From positions 682,001 through 746,000 of the forward strand of contig NZ_KZ857173.1 of the NCBI RefSeq assembly GCF_003350925.1: a stretch of DNA of 64,000 bases. The letters are read 5' to 3'. Shown here in pieces: positions 9,995-19,507 of this stretch; the stretch's first letter is position 1, and each line of letters begins with the position of its first letter. The stretch is from Dyella tabacisoli (GTDB lineage Bacteria; Pseudomonadota; Gammaproteobacteria; Xanthomonadales; Rhodanobacteraceae). Under the pieces are notes generated by a model, which worked only from the letters and a program-made list of their open reading frames with translations, made no database searches and had not been told where the DNA came from. A program made the translations under genes and the position numbers.

Positions 9995-10028
9995 AAAACA
10001 AAGGCCCCACTTGTGGGGCCTTTGTTTT
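9995..10028. terminator. Bidirectional intrinsic terminator
   Basis: A perfect 16-bp inverted repeat (AAAACAAAGGCCCCAC and its complement) with a minimal loop. The GC core GGCCCCAC is flanked by A-rich and T-rich arms, so it can terminate both typA (+) and the lectin operon (-), whose last stop is at 10046. Confidence 0.9.
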
Positions 10029-10045
10029 GTTCAACGTCAAAAATC

Positions 10046-11161
10046 TCAGTTCTGCGGCAGCGGCAACCGCCAGCTCTGGTTGGTCGCCGTGGCGCTGCAC
10101 TTCTGCGTCGTCAACTGCACTCCGGCCGCCGACGCTGTCAGGCAAAGTCCCGACAAATCGCTGCGGAGCTGTGTGCCGACCTGGGTCCACTGCTGATTGG
10201 GGTTTCCACTGCAGCTATAGACGATCACCGGCGCACCGGGTGCGCTGTTGCTGTTGGCGACATCCAGGCACAGGTTGTTCTCCAGCCGCAGGGTGTGGTC
10301 TACCCCATGCACCCAGGCCTGGTTAGCGCCACCGGTACAGTTGTAGGTAATCGCCGGCACATTACTGGTCGCGCCGCCTTGTGCGTCTATACAGCGGTCA
10401 CCGGCGCCGATCACCGCACCACGCAACGAATTGCCGATGGCATTGCGCTGCAAACTGCCGCTGGCGGTTTTGCTGACCTCGCTATAGCTGGTGCAGGTCT
10501 TGCTGAGGCTGGTACCGGAAATACTCGCCACCGCGCTACCGCCGTTGCCAACCGGCAGATGAAATTCCGCACTTGAATAAGGCTGGTTGAAGCAGTTGGA
10601 ATCGGCGGAACTCCATTCGAAGTACTCGGTCCAGTTGACCATGCCGTTCGGCGAAATACCGTTTGCAGCGGTGCGAATACTGCCGAGTTTGAACGAGCCG
10701 TTGGTGGTCAGGTCGGTCACCGTCACGCCGAGCCACTGATTGCCTTCGTAGGCCACATGGAAACGGTAGGTATGCCCTTGTTGCCATTCGTGTGCCATGC
10801 GGCAGCTCTGCCCTACCCCTTCGCCGCCGAAGCTGACGCAATAGCTGCCCGCACTGCCCGGCTTGGATTGGGTCGCATCCCAGATCGAAAACAGAAACAT
10901 GCGCTTGCTGCCGCCGTTGCTCTGCATTCCGGTATAGCCGCCCGAACTGGTGCCGACCAGGCTGAATTGGTTGCTCCAATAGACATTGGCGCGATAGCCC
11001 GGATCGGTTTTCACGGTGATGCCGAAGTCGACGGCGTTGAGTGTGCTTACCGAGGGGTCGAACTTGTAATTGGTATAGCTGCCCGGTGTATCCCCGGCAT
11101 GCGCGGCCAAGGGAAGCGCCGCCAGCAACAACAAACCGCATAAGCCTTTTATCGCTTTCAT
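10046..11161 (-). CDS. Secreted protein with ricin B-type lectin domain
   Basis: A 371-residue secreted protein. A clear signal peptide (GLCGLLLLAALPLAAHA) is followed by an N-terminal half resembling DUF3472-type domains (GGYTGMQ, FSIWDA and a CRMAHEWQQGHTYRF segment). The C-terminal ~130 residues form a beta-trefoil lectin with QxW-type repeats (NQAWVHG, NQQWTQV, NQSWRLP). The start at 11161 is preferred because a GGAG ribosome site lies 7 bases before it; the in-frame ATG at 11173 lacks one. It is the last minus-strand gene of the galactosidase/TonB group, so galactose-containing glycans are a reasonable ligand guess. Confidence 0.8.
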   Translation of the reverse strand: MKAIKGLCGLLLLAALPLAAHAGDTPGSYTNYKFDPSVSTLNAVDFGITVKTDPGYRANVYWSNQFSLVGTSSGGYTGMQSNGGSKRMFLFSIWDATQSKPGSAGSYCVSFGGEGVGQSCRMAHEWQQGHTYRFHVAYEGNQWLGVTVTDLTTNGSFKLGSIRTAANGISPNGMVNWTEYFEWSSADSNCFNQPYSSAEFHLPVGNGGSAVASISGTSLSKTCTSYSEVSKTASGSLQRNAIGNSLRGAVIGAGDRCIDAQGGATSNVPAITYNCTGGANQAWVHGVDHTLRLENNLCLDVANSNSAPGAPVIVYSCSGNPNQQWTQVGTQLRSDLSGLCLTASAAGVQLTTQKCSATATNQSWRLPLPQN

Positions 11162-11274
11162 CGCTGACTCCATAGATGGGGGTTATTGCTCATGGCTTAC
11201 GCACAACACGTGTGGCAAGCCGATTCAAAAACACTATTCATCTGTTCGCGATCGATCTTGGATAGCTGCCGTCG

Positions 11275-13137
11275 CTATCCATGTAGCGTGACGGCACCGT
11301 GAACCGGTGCGGCTTCGGTACGGTGTAGATCAAACACCAGCACCTCGTTGTCCCCTTCTCGCAACCACGATGCGGGGCAGTACAACCTTTGTTGCGGGCC
11401 GATGCGCCAATAGCGGCCGAGCAGCCGCCGATTGACCCATAGATAACCTTTGTCCCACGCGCTCATATCGATATAACTGTCACCGAGCCGATCGAGTTTC
11501 AGCGTGGCCTTGAAGAACAGACCAGGCCGCGATGCCTTGCCCGTCAACGGACGCAGCGAAGCGATGTAGGCATCGTCCAGCGGCAGGCCATGAACCTCCC
11601 AATCGTGCAGCTCACGCTCATCGAGGCGAATCGCGCCGACGATGCCCTTGCGATCCTGCATGGCCTGGCCGTAACCGACATGGCCGAAGCTGTCGACGAG
11701 AATATCGAGCGTCGCCTCCGCATCGCCATGGATCGCCGGCAAGGCGATTTTCTGTGTCTGTCGCAAACCAGGTTTCTGTACCCGCGACAAGTAGTCGAGG
11801 TAACGGCCATCGCTGAACACAGTGGCGTAGTCCCGCATGCCGTCAATCGACAACGCGCCATCTGCGCGCAGTTTTTTCCGATACACCACCATGCCGTGAT
11901 CCTGCGCAAACAACAGCTCGTTGGGCTGCGGCCTGGTCGCCTGTTTAGCCGGTGGCAGGTTGTCCCATAGCGAAGCGTAGGGCTGCAGTGTCAGTGCAGG
12001 AAAACGGATCGCCGGCGGTGGCGAGGGAATCTCAGGCAGGCGATGCGCTGCATGCGCCGCCAGCAAGGCACGGAAGCGATGGTAGTCCGGCGTCGCTTCA
12101 CCGCGTTCGTTGATCGGCGCGCCGTAGTCGTAACTGGTAATCGCCGGCTCGAAGTTCGAGTTATCGTTATTGGCGTTGGCACCGGCGGTAAATCCGAAAT
12201 TGCTGCCGCCATGCACCACATAGAGATTGAACGAACGGCCTTGCTCAAGCAGTTGGCGCAGCGTGTCCACATAGTCGCCGCGCTGAAAATCCGCATCGCC
12301 CCAATGGGTCAGCCAACCGGGATAGCCCTCGCCCACCCATACCGGCGCATCGCCGGCCATTTTTTGCGCGGCGGCAAAATCGGTATCGCCATCGAGCCCC
12401 AGGGCGGTGCCGGGCAAATAGGTCTGTTGCTTCTGGATTTGCGATAAGCCATCGGAAATCGAAAACGGCCCCTCAATACCGCGCTGCTGCCACATCGCCT
12501 GCAATTGCTTCAGATAATCCAGATCGTGGCCGAACGAGGCGTATTCGTTCTCGATCTGCAACATCAGAATCGGGCCGCCGCGATTCACCATCAACGGCGC
12601 CACCAGCGGCGCTATCGCATCCAGATAACGCTCCACCGCCTGCATATAGTGGGCATCGTCTTTACTGCGTACGTGAATATCCGGCTGGCGCAGCAGATAG
12701 GGTGGCAAACCACCGAAATCCCATTCGGCACAGACATAAGGGCCGGGGCGCAGATAAACCCACATGCCCTCTTGCTGGCATAGCTTGATAAAACCAACGA
12801 AGTCGCGACTGCCGGTCTTCAGATCGAATACACCGGGCTCCGATTCCAGTGCATTCCACATCACATACACGGCGATGGTATTGAGACCCATCGCCTTGGC
12901 CATGCGGATACGGTGCTGCCAATACTCGGCGGGAATCCGCGCCGGATGCATTTCGCCGCTACGGATCTGCAGCGGCTTGCCGTCCAGCAGAAATTGCTGT
13001 GCGCTGAGTTCAAAGCGATGCACACGGCCATCGGGTAGCAGCTCAGGCACAGGCGGTGCGTCGCCGGCATGCCCGCGCAGACTCAACGCCACCAACGGCG
13101 TCAATACGCTGAGTCGAAGAAAATCCCGTCGCTGCAT
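11275..13137 (-). CDS. GH35 beta-galactosidase, exported
   Basis: A 620-residue glycoside hydrolase family 35 enzyme that would remove terminal beta-galactose. A Tat-like signal (RRDFLRLSVL) opens the protein. GH35 landmarks are IRSGEMHPARIP (about residues 58-69), LRPGPYVCAEWDFGGLP, the acid/base Glu198 in QIENEY and the nucleophile Glu270 in VGEGYPGW. C-terminal beta domains follow (DKGYLWVNRRLLGRYW). The start at 13137 has a strong GGGGAG site upstream; an in-frame start at 13185 would precede the signal peptide. It lies 70 bp after the GH-D-like gene and is probably co-transcribed with it. Confidence 0.93.
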   Translation of the reverse strand: MQRRDFLRLSVLTPLVALSLRGHAGDAPPVPELLPDGRVHRFELSAQQFLLDGKPLQIRSGEMHPARIPAEYWQHRIRMAKAMGLNTIAVYVMWNALESEPGVFDLKTGSRDFVGFIKLCQQEGMWVYLRPGPYVCAEWDFGGLPPYLLRQPDIHVRSKDDAHYMQAVERYLDAIAPLVAPLMVNRGGPILMLQIENEYASFGHDLDYLKQLQAMWQQRGIEGPFSISDGLSQIQKQQTYLPGTALGLDGDTDFAAAQKMAGDAPVWVGEGYPGWLTHWGDADFQRGDYVDTLRQLLEQGRSFNLYVVHGGSNFGFTAGANANNDNSNFEPAITSYDYGAPINERGEATPDYHRFRALLAAHAAHRLPEIPSPPPAIRFPALTLQPYASLWDNLPPAKQATRPQPNELLFAQDHGMVVYRKKLRADGALSIDGMRDYATVFSDGRYLDYLSRVQKPGLRQTQKIALPAIHGDAEATLDILVDSFGHVGYGQAMQDRKGIVGAIRLDERELHDWEVHGLPLDDAYIASLRPLTGKASRPGLFFKATLKLDRLGDSYIDMSAWDKGYLWVNRRLLGRYWRIGPQQRLYCPASWLREGDNEVLVFDLHRTEAAPVHGAVTLHG

Positions 13138-13207
13138 ACCCGCTCCCCACGAAGTCTTGCTGGCTTCAATCACCTTCGCTCGCATGCGGACGAAGGTGTT
13201 CGTATCG

Positions 13208-15229
13208 TTAACTCGCTGGTGTCAGCTCCAGCGTCAACACCTCGAACGGCTTCAGTTGGATCGTGCTGGGATGATCGGCATCCAGCGGCACGACAGCACG
13301 TTCGCTATCGGACTTCCATGGGCTGCGCGCGCTGTACTTGCGTGCCGTGCCTGCCGGCAGTTCGAGTTGACGCTGCAAATCGATTACCGCCGTCTGCTCG
13401 CGCGCATCGGGGTTGCGCAAGGTAATGATGGCTTTCTGTGGCGACCATGCAGCCCAACCGTAAACATCGAGCCGCTGCGGGTCACCGCCCAGCCAATGCG
13501 TGTCGCGCAACACGGCCGCGTTTGCGCGCGACCAGCGCGCGGCTTCGGCGAGTACGTCCCAGTCGTTCGTGCTCAGCAGCGAGGGGGTGATGTACATCTC
13601 CTGCAACTGCGTGCCGGTGGCGAAATACGAGCGCACCTCGTTACTGAAGTCGTGTCCCGGATCGGTATTGAGCTTGCGATTCTGCTGCGCGTAGATAATG
13701 CCGTGCAGCATCAGCGAATTGATCGGAAACAGCGGCCCCTTGAGTACGACGTTACGGTAAGTCTGCGCATCGCGATAAGTAATCCAGCGTTCGCGATTGC
13801 TGCCGACACCGGCCAGGTCATCGTCCTCGCCATCGCGCCAGATCGAATCGGCATAGCGCAGCCAGAACGGCGATGGATAGGTGCCCGTGGTGAGGTTGAT
13901 AAAGGTATCCGGCTTGGCCTCGCGCACATCCTCGATCAGCTCGATCGCCGCATCGAAGTCACTGGTAAAGCGGCTGCCCGGAAATACCTTGTCGGCATTG
14001 CCCGTGCCGTCGAACTTGAATTGGTTGATGCCATTGTCTTTGACCAGGCCCAGCACCGCATCATGGAAGCGCTGGTAATACTTGGGGCCGGACAAGGCCA
14101 GGCCGCCATCGATAATCTCGTAACCGTTCGCCTTGCCATGATCCACACGGGTCTGCTTGGGCGGGCCATAGCCACCCCAGGGCGATAGCCATACACCCGG
14201 CGCCGCACCGTACTTGGCGGCAGCATCGCGCAGCGGCAGGAAGCCATGCGGAAAATCCTTGCTGAAGCGCCAGCCGTTGAGATCGTCCCAGCCGTCATCG
14301 AACAGATACGAATCAAGCTGCACGCCGCGTTCGTCATGCAGCGCCTTGCCGAACGCATGGATGCGATCGAGTGCCTGCGCCTCGGTGTACGGCGTGAAAT
14401 AGCCGATGTCGTACCACGAGTTGTAGTGCAGAAATGGCCGATACGGATGCGCTCGCTCGCGCTCCAGATAAGCGGCGAAGTCGCGGCGCAATTGACCATC
14501 GCGTGCAACACCCACCACCGCCGAATAAGTGATGGTCTTGCCCTGCTCCAACGGCAGTCCGCGCGCCAGGGTGAATTTGGCGGTATCTCGCCTGACCGCG
14601 CTCTCGGACAAGGGATGCTCAAAGCCCACATACACGTCGCCCGCGACGACCGGCGAACCTTTGACCTCGCCGCTGACCTGCGCGCCCGCGGCCTGCACTT
14701 CCAGCAGCGATACGCTGGTGATGTTCTCGTTCTGCTTAAGTGCGGTAATCGACACCTGCTCACGCAGATAAGGTGAATCTTTGCGCTGCACCAACTGCCA
14801 GTCCACGCGGAAACGGCCATGGGCATCGGTAAAACTCGCCTGTACGGCCTTGCCCGGCAAACGCTCGGCCAGGCGCGAGGCGGTCGCGTTGACTGCCAGG
14901 CTTTGTTCGCTCGGCGCCTTCAACAGGCGCATATCCGCGGCATACAGGGTGGTGCCGTCGCCAAGTATCAGGGCAAACGGCGCCAGTACTTTCAAGGTGC
15001 GGTCGTGTGCGTGATCGACGATGAGCATGTCGTTGAGCCGCTGATCGCTCACGTTCCAGCTCGCCTCAATGGCGGCATTGCCAAAGCGCGCGGCGCCACT
15101 TTTGGCGGTGTAGGCGGGCTTGCCTGCCTGGGCGATGACGCGTTCATCGGCATGGGCCACGCAGCTCAGCGCAGCGAACAGCAGCGCGCTCAACAAAGTC
15201 TTATCGATACGGGAATAGGTGCGAAACAT
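13208..15229 (-). CDS. Clan GH-D-like alpha-galactosidase/alpha-GalNAcase candidate
   Basis: A 673-residue exported glycoside hydrolase. A signal peptide (LLSALLFAALSCVAHA) is followed by an N-terminal beta-sandwich and a (beta/alpha)8 barrel. Barrel motifs include LHYNSWYDIGYF, YLFDDGWDD, GVWLSPWGGYG and FKFDGTGN; the Asp in KFD is a candidate nucleophile by analogy with GH27/36 (KxD). A small C-terminal beta domain follows. Homologues are sometimes mislabelled enterotoxin. The GH number and exact substrate (alpha-Gal or alpha-GalNAc) cannot be fixed by eye. AgaS-type catabolic genes upstream make GalNAc-containing glycans plausible. Confidence 0.75.
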   Translation of the reverse strand: MFRTYSRIDKTLLSALLFAALSCVAHADERVIAQAGKPAYTAKSGAARFGNAAIEASWNVSDQRLNDMLIVDHAHDRTLKVLAPFALILGDGTTLYAADMRLLKAPSEQSLAVNATASRLAERLPGKAVQASFTDAHGRFRVDWQLVQRKDSPYLREQVSITALKQNENITSVSLLEVQAAGAQVSGEVKGSPVVAGDVYVGFEHPLSESAVRRDTAKFTLARGLPLEQGKTITYSAVVGVARDGQLRRDFAAYLERERAHPYRPFLHYNSWYDIGYFTPYTEAQALDRIHAFGKALHDERGVQLDSYLFDDGWDDLNGWRFSKDFPHGFLPLRDAAAKYGAAPGVWLSPWGGYGPPKQTRVDHGKANGYEIIDGGLALSGPKYYQRFHDAVLGLVKDNGINQFKFDGTGNADKVFPGSRFTSDFDAAIELIEDVREAKPDTFINLTTGTYPSPFWLRYADSIWRDGEDDDLAGVGSNRERWITYRDAQTYRNVVLKGPLFPINSLMLHGIIYAQQNRKLNTDPGHDFSNEVRSYFATGTQLQEMYITPSLLSTNDWDVLAEAARWSRANAAVLRDTHWLGGDPQRLDVYGWAAWSPQKAIITLRNPDAREQTAVIDLQRQLELPAGTARKYSARSPWKSDSERAVVPLDADHPSTIQLKPFEVLTLELTPAS

Positions 15230-15261
15230 GATTTTCCTTCAGTGTTTTACGTACTGCGGCA

Positions 15262-15290
15262 GCCTCCCCCTGCGCCAGGCAGGGGGAGGC
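15262..15290 (-). terminator. Intercistronic stem-loop after TonB receptor
   Basis: 12-bp perfect arms GCCTCCCCCTGC and GCAGGGGGAGGC with a 5-base loop lie 6 bases past the receptor stop, before the downstream hydrolase gene. With no T-tract it more likely protects the receptor mRNA or reduces downstream expression. Confidence 0.55.
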
Positions 15291-15296
15291 GCATGC

Positions 15297-18200
15297 TCAG
15301 AAACGTTGCTGGTAGCGCACGTAGATGTAGCGGCCAATGTCATACGAGGCGTTGTAGTTATACGGCGTATCGCTGCCGGCATAGCCTCCGTAGGTATACG
15401 GCCCCTTGCGATTGAAGATGTTGTTCGCACCCAGCGAGAAGGTGGCATTCCATGGCGCTTTCCAATACACCTGCGCGTCATTGAAGGTCACCGAGGCAAT
15501 CTGCGTCATCGGCTGCGGGCCCACGCCCGGAGCATAGTAGTCGGGCAAGGTGCAGGGGAACGCCGATCTCGTATCCGGCGGCGGAAATGCGCATGGCGCT
15601 TTCAGCGGTGAGAAGTAGCGCATGGTCCAGCTCGCGCCGACGTCGTGCCAGGACCAGTCCACCGTGAAATTGCCGCGCAGGCGCCACACCGACATGGACG
15701 TCTGCGCCGACGCCACGCCGGCGCCATAGCTGACCGCCGAACCGATGGTCGGCAGCATGTTGTAGCTGTCGACATAGGTGCCGTTCAAGCCGAGCTTGAA
15801 TTGCCCGAACGAATACTTGGGCAAACTGTAGGCAAACGAGAAGTCGTAGCCGGCGGTCTTCTGCCAACCCGCGTTGGTTTCGAGATTCAGCAGATTGACG
15901 ATCTGGTTCGATCCGGGCTGACGCTGAAACTGGGTGCAAGCATCGGTGAGGCCGTACTGATAGCAATTGGCCAGCACCTGATCGTTGGTGATACCGGTAA
16001 TCAGGTTGCGGATGTTGTAGCGCCAGTAGTCGACGCTGAAGTTGAAGCCCTGGAACCATGAAGGACTATAGACCAGGCCCAATTGCCCGTTGTACGACGT
16101 CTCCGGCCGCAGGTGCGGATTGCCGCCGTTGAAACTCTCGGTAATGCCGGCAGCATCGGCCTGGGTCACCGGCAGGCCGGTCAGATCGACCTGGCGGAAA
16201 TTGGGACCGACCCCCTTCAAACCACCGAATCCGGTCAGGCAACGCTGTGCCACCACCCCGCTGTAGCCATAACCGGCCGGGCCATAGACCGCGTCGCACG
16301 GGTCGGTAAAGCCGCCCGCGTTATAGCGACCCTGATAAAGATCGTTGACGGTGGGTGCGCGGAAACCGGTGCCATAGCTGGCCCGAACCAATAGATCTTC
16401 GATCGGTTGCCAGGTCAGCTTGAACGAGGTGTTGGTGGTGCTGCCGAAGTTGCTGTAATCCGAATAACGTATCGCCGCATCCAGCGAGAGACTCTTGATG
16501 GCAGGCAGGTCTTTCAGCAACGGTGCGTTGACCTCGGCATAAGCTTCGTTCAACGAATAGCTGCCGCTGTTGGGTCCGACCGCGCCGTCAGTGGAATTAC
16601 CCGCCGCCGCAAAAGCATCCGGGCTGTCATAGCCGGACACGGCACGGTGCTGAATACCCGTAGCAAAACTGAATTGACCACCGGGTAGCGTAAACAGATC
16701 GCCGCCGAAATCCGCCGACGCCGCTTTTTCATTGCTGCCGTAATGCTCGACGCTGTTGACCCGCACGTAATTGAGCATGGCCGGCGTGATATTGCCCAGC
16801 GGATTCAACGGCACGCAACCGGCGATGACATTGCCCGGCGTACCGCAGGCGACCACGCCGTCGGCGCCGAGAAAAGACGGACCCAGCGCGTTCTTCGTAT
16901 TGATTAAGTTGAAATAACCGGTGCGAGTGTTTACGCCGGTGATCTTGCTGTCGTAGTAATTGACGTCCCAGTTGAACAAGTGGTTGCCGATACCGAAGTT
17001 GCCGTCCAGGCCCACGCTGTAGCGATAGTTCTTGGGGTTGTTGTAGCTATTGAACGTGGTGCCCGCCAGCTTGCGATAGAACTTCACATTCTGCGGCGTC
17101 AACCCCGGCTGGTTATACGGGTTGTAGTAACTGTCGGCCGATAGCTGGGACGGAAAATCGTCATGTCCGCCCATGCCGCTGTAAAGCGTGGCCGTTCCGG
17201 CGGTCGCTTTCTCATGGTCGATGTTGTAACCGGCGTTGAACTTGGCCGTGATGTTCGAGGTGATGTTGTAGTGCGCGTCCAGATACAGGTTTTTCGTCGT
17301 ATCGGCGGTGCGCAGCATGTTCTGATGACCGCTGTCGTTGTTGTAGGTGTAGTCGCCTGCATCGGCGAGACTGCCTACGTCGCCGCCGGCATTGAAGGTA
17401 CGCGGCACGATCCGGTGGTAGTCACCGAGGTTGGCCGGATTGCCACCCGGGTTGAGCACCACGCCATGATGGCTTCCATCGGGGAAGGCCGCGTTGCTGA
17501 TAATCGGCTGCAGGCCCACATAGGTACGGCCGTAGTACGGATGCCGGTCGGTCCAGGGGTAGCTTGAGAAATCGCGCGAGCTGGTCCATACCGGCCGCTG
17601 ATCCTGGTACGAGGCGCTGAGCACCAGGCCCCATTTCGGCGTGGTCTTGCCGAAGGTGACGTCGTACTGGCTCTGCGCGCCATCTCCGTGCGGCGAGTAA
17701 ATGCCGTTATAGGTGTTGATTTCGGCGCCATTGAAATTCTTGCGGGTGATGATGTTGATGACGCCGGCAATCGCATCGGAACCATAGACGGCCGAAGCAC
17801 CGTTGGCCAACACGTCGATGTGATCGATGATCGCCACCGGAATCACGTTGACATTGGTGTAGCCACCGTGCGCGGCGCCAATGCGTTGACCGTCGACCAG
17901 AATCAGCGTGCGCGGTGCGCCGAGACCGCGCAGATTGATGAACTGGCCACCCTGGTTGGGGCCGAGGTCACCGGGTGCGGACATGCTCAAATCGGGTGTG
18001 CTGGCAGACGATACGTTCTGCAAAAGCTGTCCGACGGTAGCAAAACCTTGTCGCTCGATATCGACACGGCTGATGGTGATGACTGGCTGGGCATCGGCCA
18101 CATCGACGCTGCGAATATTGGAGCCGGTCACGGTGACTTGCTGCAAACGCACGGCCTTGCCGTCTGCTGCCTGGTCGGCTGTCTTCTTGGTCGGTGTTTT

Positions 18201-18404
18201 CACCGTGGTATCGGTGCTGGCGCTGTCTTGCGCCATCGCGATGCCGGTATGCGCCAGGCTGCTCATTGCGCACATCATCAACGATGCGCGAATAGCCAGC
18301 GTCAGTGCCCGCGCACTTTTATTCGTTTTATTTTTTTTGGCTGTGCTTTTTTCGGCCATGACCTTGCCATCGACCGTACGACAACCACCCTGCTGCGTGT
18401 ACAT
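15297..18404 (-). CDS. TonB-dependent receptor, large (galactoside locus)
   Basis: A 1035-residue outer-membrane receptor of the large class common in Xanthomonadales carbohydrate loci. The N-terminus is basic and then hydrophobic, ending near GIAMAQ. A TonB-box-like QQVTVTGSNI is followed by a plug with ILVDGQRIG, VLANGASAVYGSDAIAGVINIIT, then a long barrel ending in QQRF. The start at 18404 has a GGGAGGAG ribosome site upstream; an alternative start is 18359. It lies between two PfkB kinase genes and two galactosidases, suggesting uptake of galactose-containing oligosaccharides. That role is contextual. Confidence 0.9.
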   Translation of the reverse strand: MYTQQGGCRTVDGKVMAEKSTAKKNKTNKSARALTLAIRASLMMCAMSSLAHTGIAMAQDSASTDTTVKTPTKKTADQAADGKAVRLQQVTVTGSNIRSVDVADAQPVITISRVDIERQGFATVGQLLQNVSSASTPDLSMSAPGDLGPNQGGQFINLRGLGAPRTLILVDGQRIGAAHGGYTNVNVIPVAIIDHIDVLANGASAVYGSDAIAGVINIITRKNFNGAEINTYNGIYSPHGDGAQSQYDVTFGKTTPKWGLVLSASYQDQRPVWTSSRDFSSYPWTDRHPYYGRTYVGLQPIISNAAFPDGSHHGVVLNPGGNPANLGDYHRIVPRTFNAGGDVGSLADAGDYTYNNDSGHQNMLRTADTTKNLYLDAHYNITSNITAKFNAGYNIDHEKATAGTATLYSGMGGHDDFPSQLSADSYYNPYNQPGLTPQNVKFYRKLAGTTFNSYNNPKNYRYSVGLDGNFGIGNHLFNWDVNYYDSKITGVNTRTGYFNLINTKNALGPSFLGADGVVACGTPGNVIAGCVPLNPLGNITPAMLNYVRVNSVEHYGSNEKAASADFGGDLFTLPGGQFSFATGIQHRAVSGYDSPDAFAAAGNSTDGAVGPNSGSYSLNEAYAEVNAPLLKDLPAIKSLSLDAAIRYSDYSNFGSTTNTSFKLTWQPIEDLLVRASYGTGFRAPTVNDLYQGRYNAGGFTDPCDAVYGPAGYGYSGVVAQRCLTGFGGLKGVGPNFRQVDLTGLPVTQADAAGITESFNGGNPHLRPETSYNGQLGLVYSPSWFQGFNFSVDYWRYNIRNLITGITNDQVLANCYQYGLTDACTQFQRQPGSNQIVNLLNLETNAGWQKTAGYDFSFAYSLPKYSFGQFKLGLNGTYVDSYNMLPTIGSAVSYGAGVASAQTSMSVWRLRGNFTVDWSWHDVGASWTMRYFSPLKAPCAFPPPDTRSAFPCTLPDYYAPGVGPQPMTQIASVTFNDAQVYWKAPWNATFSLGANNIFNRKGPYTYGGYAGSDTPYNYNASYDIGRYIYVRYQQRF

Positions 18405-18574
18405 GAACGTGCTCCTCCCGTGGTTTGCTATCGCACTGCACCGGTACGGATGACGCACCTGTTGCAGGCGACGATGGTTGCCACGGAGAACTCCCCTTCT
18501 ACGTGGACTTTCTTTTTTTGTTACTAAAAAATCCCTACTGCAGCGAAACAACTCGCCGCCAGTTCCAGCGCTTC

Positions 18575-19507
18575 CTAAAGGGTCAACCGCTGCACGCGCA
18601 CCCGCGGCAACAACATCTCGACAGTCCGTCGTTCGACAAAACCGGTTTCATCGGCCAATGCATTGGCCGCACCGCAGGCCACGCCCAGACGCAGCACCTG
18701 ATCCAGCGGCATGCGGCGTTTCACGCCGACTGCCATACCGGCCAGCAGGCAATCGCCCGAGCCGACGCTGTTGCGTACTTGATCGAGGGTAAGTTCGGCA
18801 TGCCAGACGCCGGCGGCATCGGCGACGACCGCACCCAACGCCCCCATCGACACCACCGGCATGGCCACGCCACGTCCGTGCAACTGTGCCGCCGCGTCGA
18901 TGGCTGCACTTAAATCGTCTACCGGGCGGCCAAGCAACTCAGCGATTTCGTCGCGATTAGGTTTAATCAAAAAGGGCTGCGCTTGCAGCGCATGTCGCAT
19001 CACGATGCCGCTGGCATCGACCAGACAACGTTTGCCGACATCGCGCACCTGGGCCACCAACTCGGCGTAGGTGGTCGGCGGAAAACCGCGCGGCAGACTG
19101 CCGGATAAAACCACCAGCTCGCTTTCATCGACACTGCGACGAAAATCCAGCAACAACGACGCCCGCTGTGCCTCGCTAAGCAACGGCCCCTGACCGAGAA
19201 TTTCAGTCATCTGTCCACCGGCCTCTTGCAAGGCCAGGCAATGACGGATGCTGTCGCTGATCTCGATGCCGTGAAACAACACGCCGCGCTCGCTCATCCG
19301 GCGACCGATCAAATTACGATGCGCCGCGTCGATCAAGCCGATCAATTGCACTCGCTCACCCAGCGCGGCAATGGTCTGCGCGACATGCAGGCCTTTACCG
19401 CCGGGATAAACCTGCTCGTCCAGCGCACGACTGACTTGACCGGGACGCAGCGCATCGAGCCGAATAAAACGGTCGATCGCCGTATTGAATCCGGCGACGG
19501 TAATCAT
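18575..19507 (-). CDS. PfkB-family hexose-phosphate kinase (1-phosphofructokinase/tagatose-6-P kinase type)
   Basis: A 310-residue ribokinase-fold kinase. The N-terminal MITVAGFNTAIDRF and GGKGLHVA segments are typical of the FruK/LacC branch, which phosphorylates fructose-1-P or tagatose-6-P. The ATP/anion-hole signature is NSVGSGDCLLAG near residue 245. The start at 19507 makes an ATGA overlap of 4 bp with the upstream kinase, indicating translational coupling. With AgaS-like isomerase and an aldolase nearby, tagatose-6-phosphate to tagatose-1,6-bisphosphate is the best guess. Confidence 0.85.
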   Translation of the reverse strand: MITVAGFNTAIDRFIRLDALRPGQVSRALDEQVYPGGKGLHVAQTIAALGERVQLIGLIDAAHRNLIGRRMSERGVLFHGIEISDSIRHCLALQEAGGQMTEILGQGPLLSEAQRASLLLDFRRSVDESELVVLSGSLPRGFPPTTYAELVAQVRDVGKRCLVDASGIVMRHALQAQPFLIKPNRDEIAELLGRPVDDLSAAIDAAAQLHGRGVAMPVVSMGALGAVVADAAGVWHAELTLDQVRNSVGSGDCLLAGMAVGVKRRMPLDQVLRLGVACGAANALADETGFVERRTVEMLLPRVRVQRLTL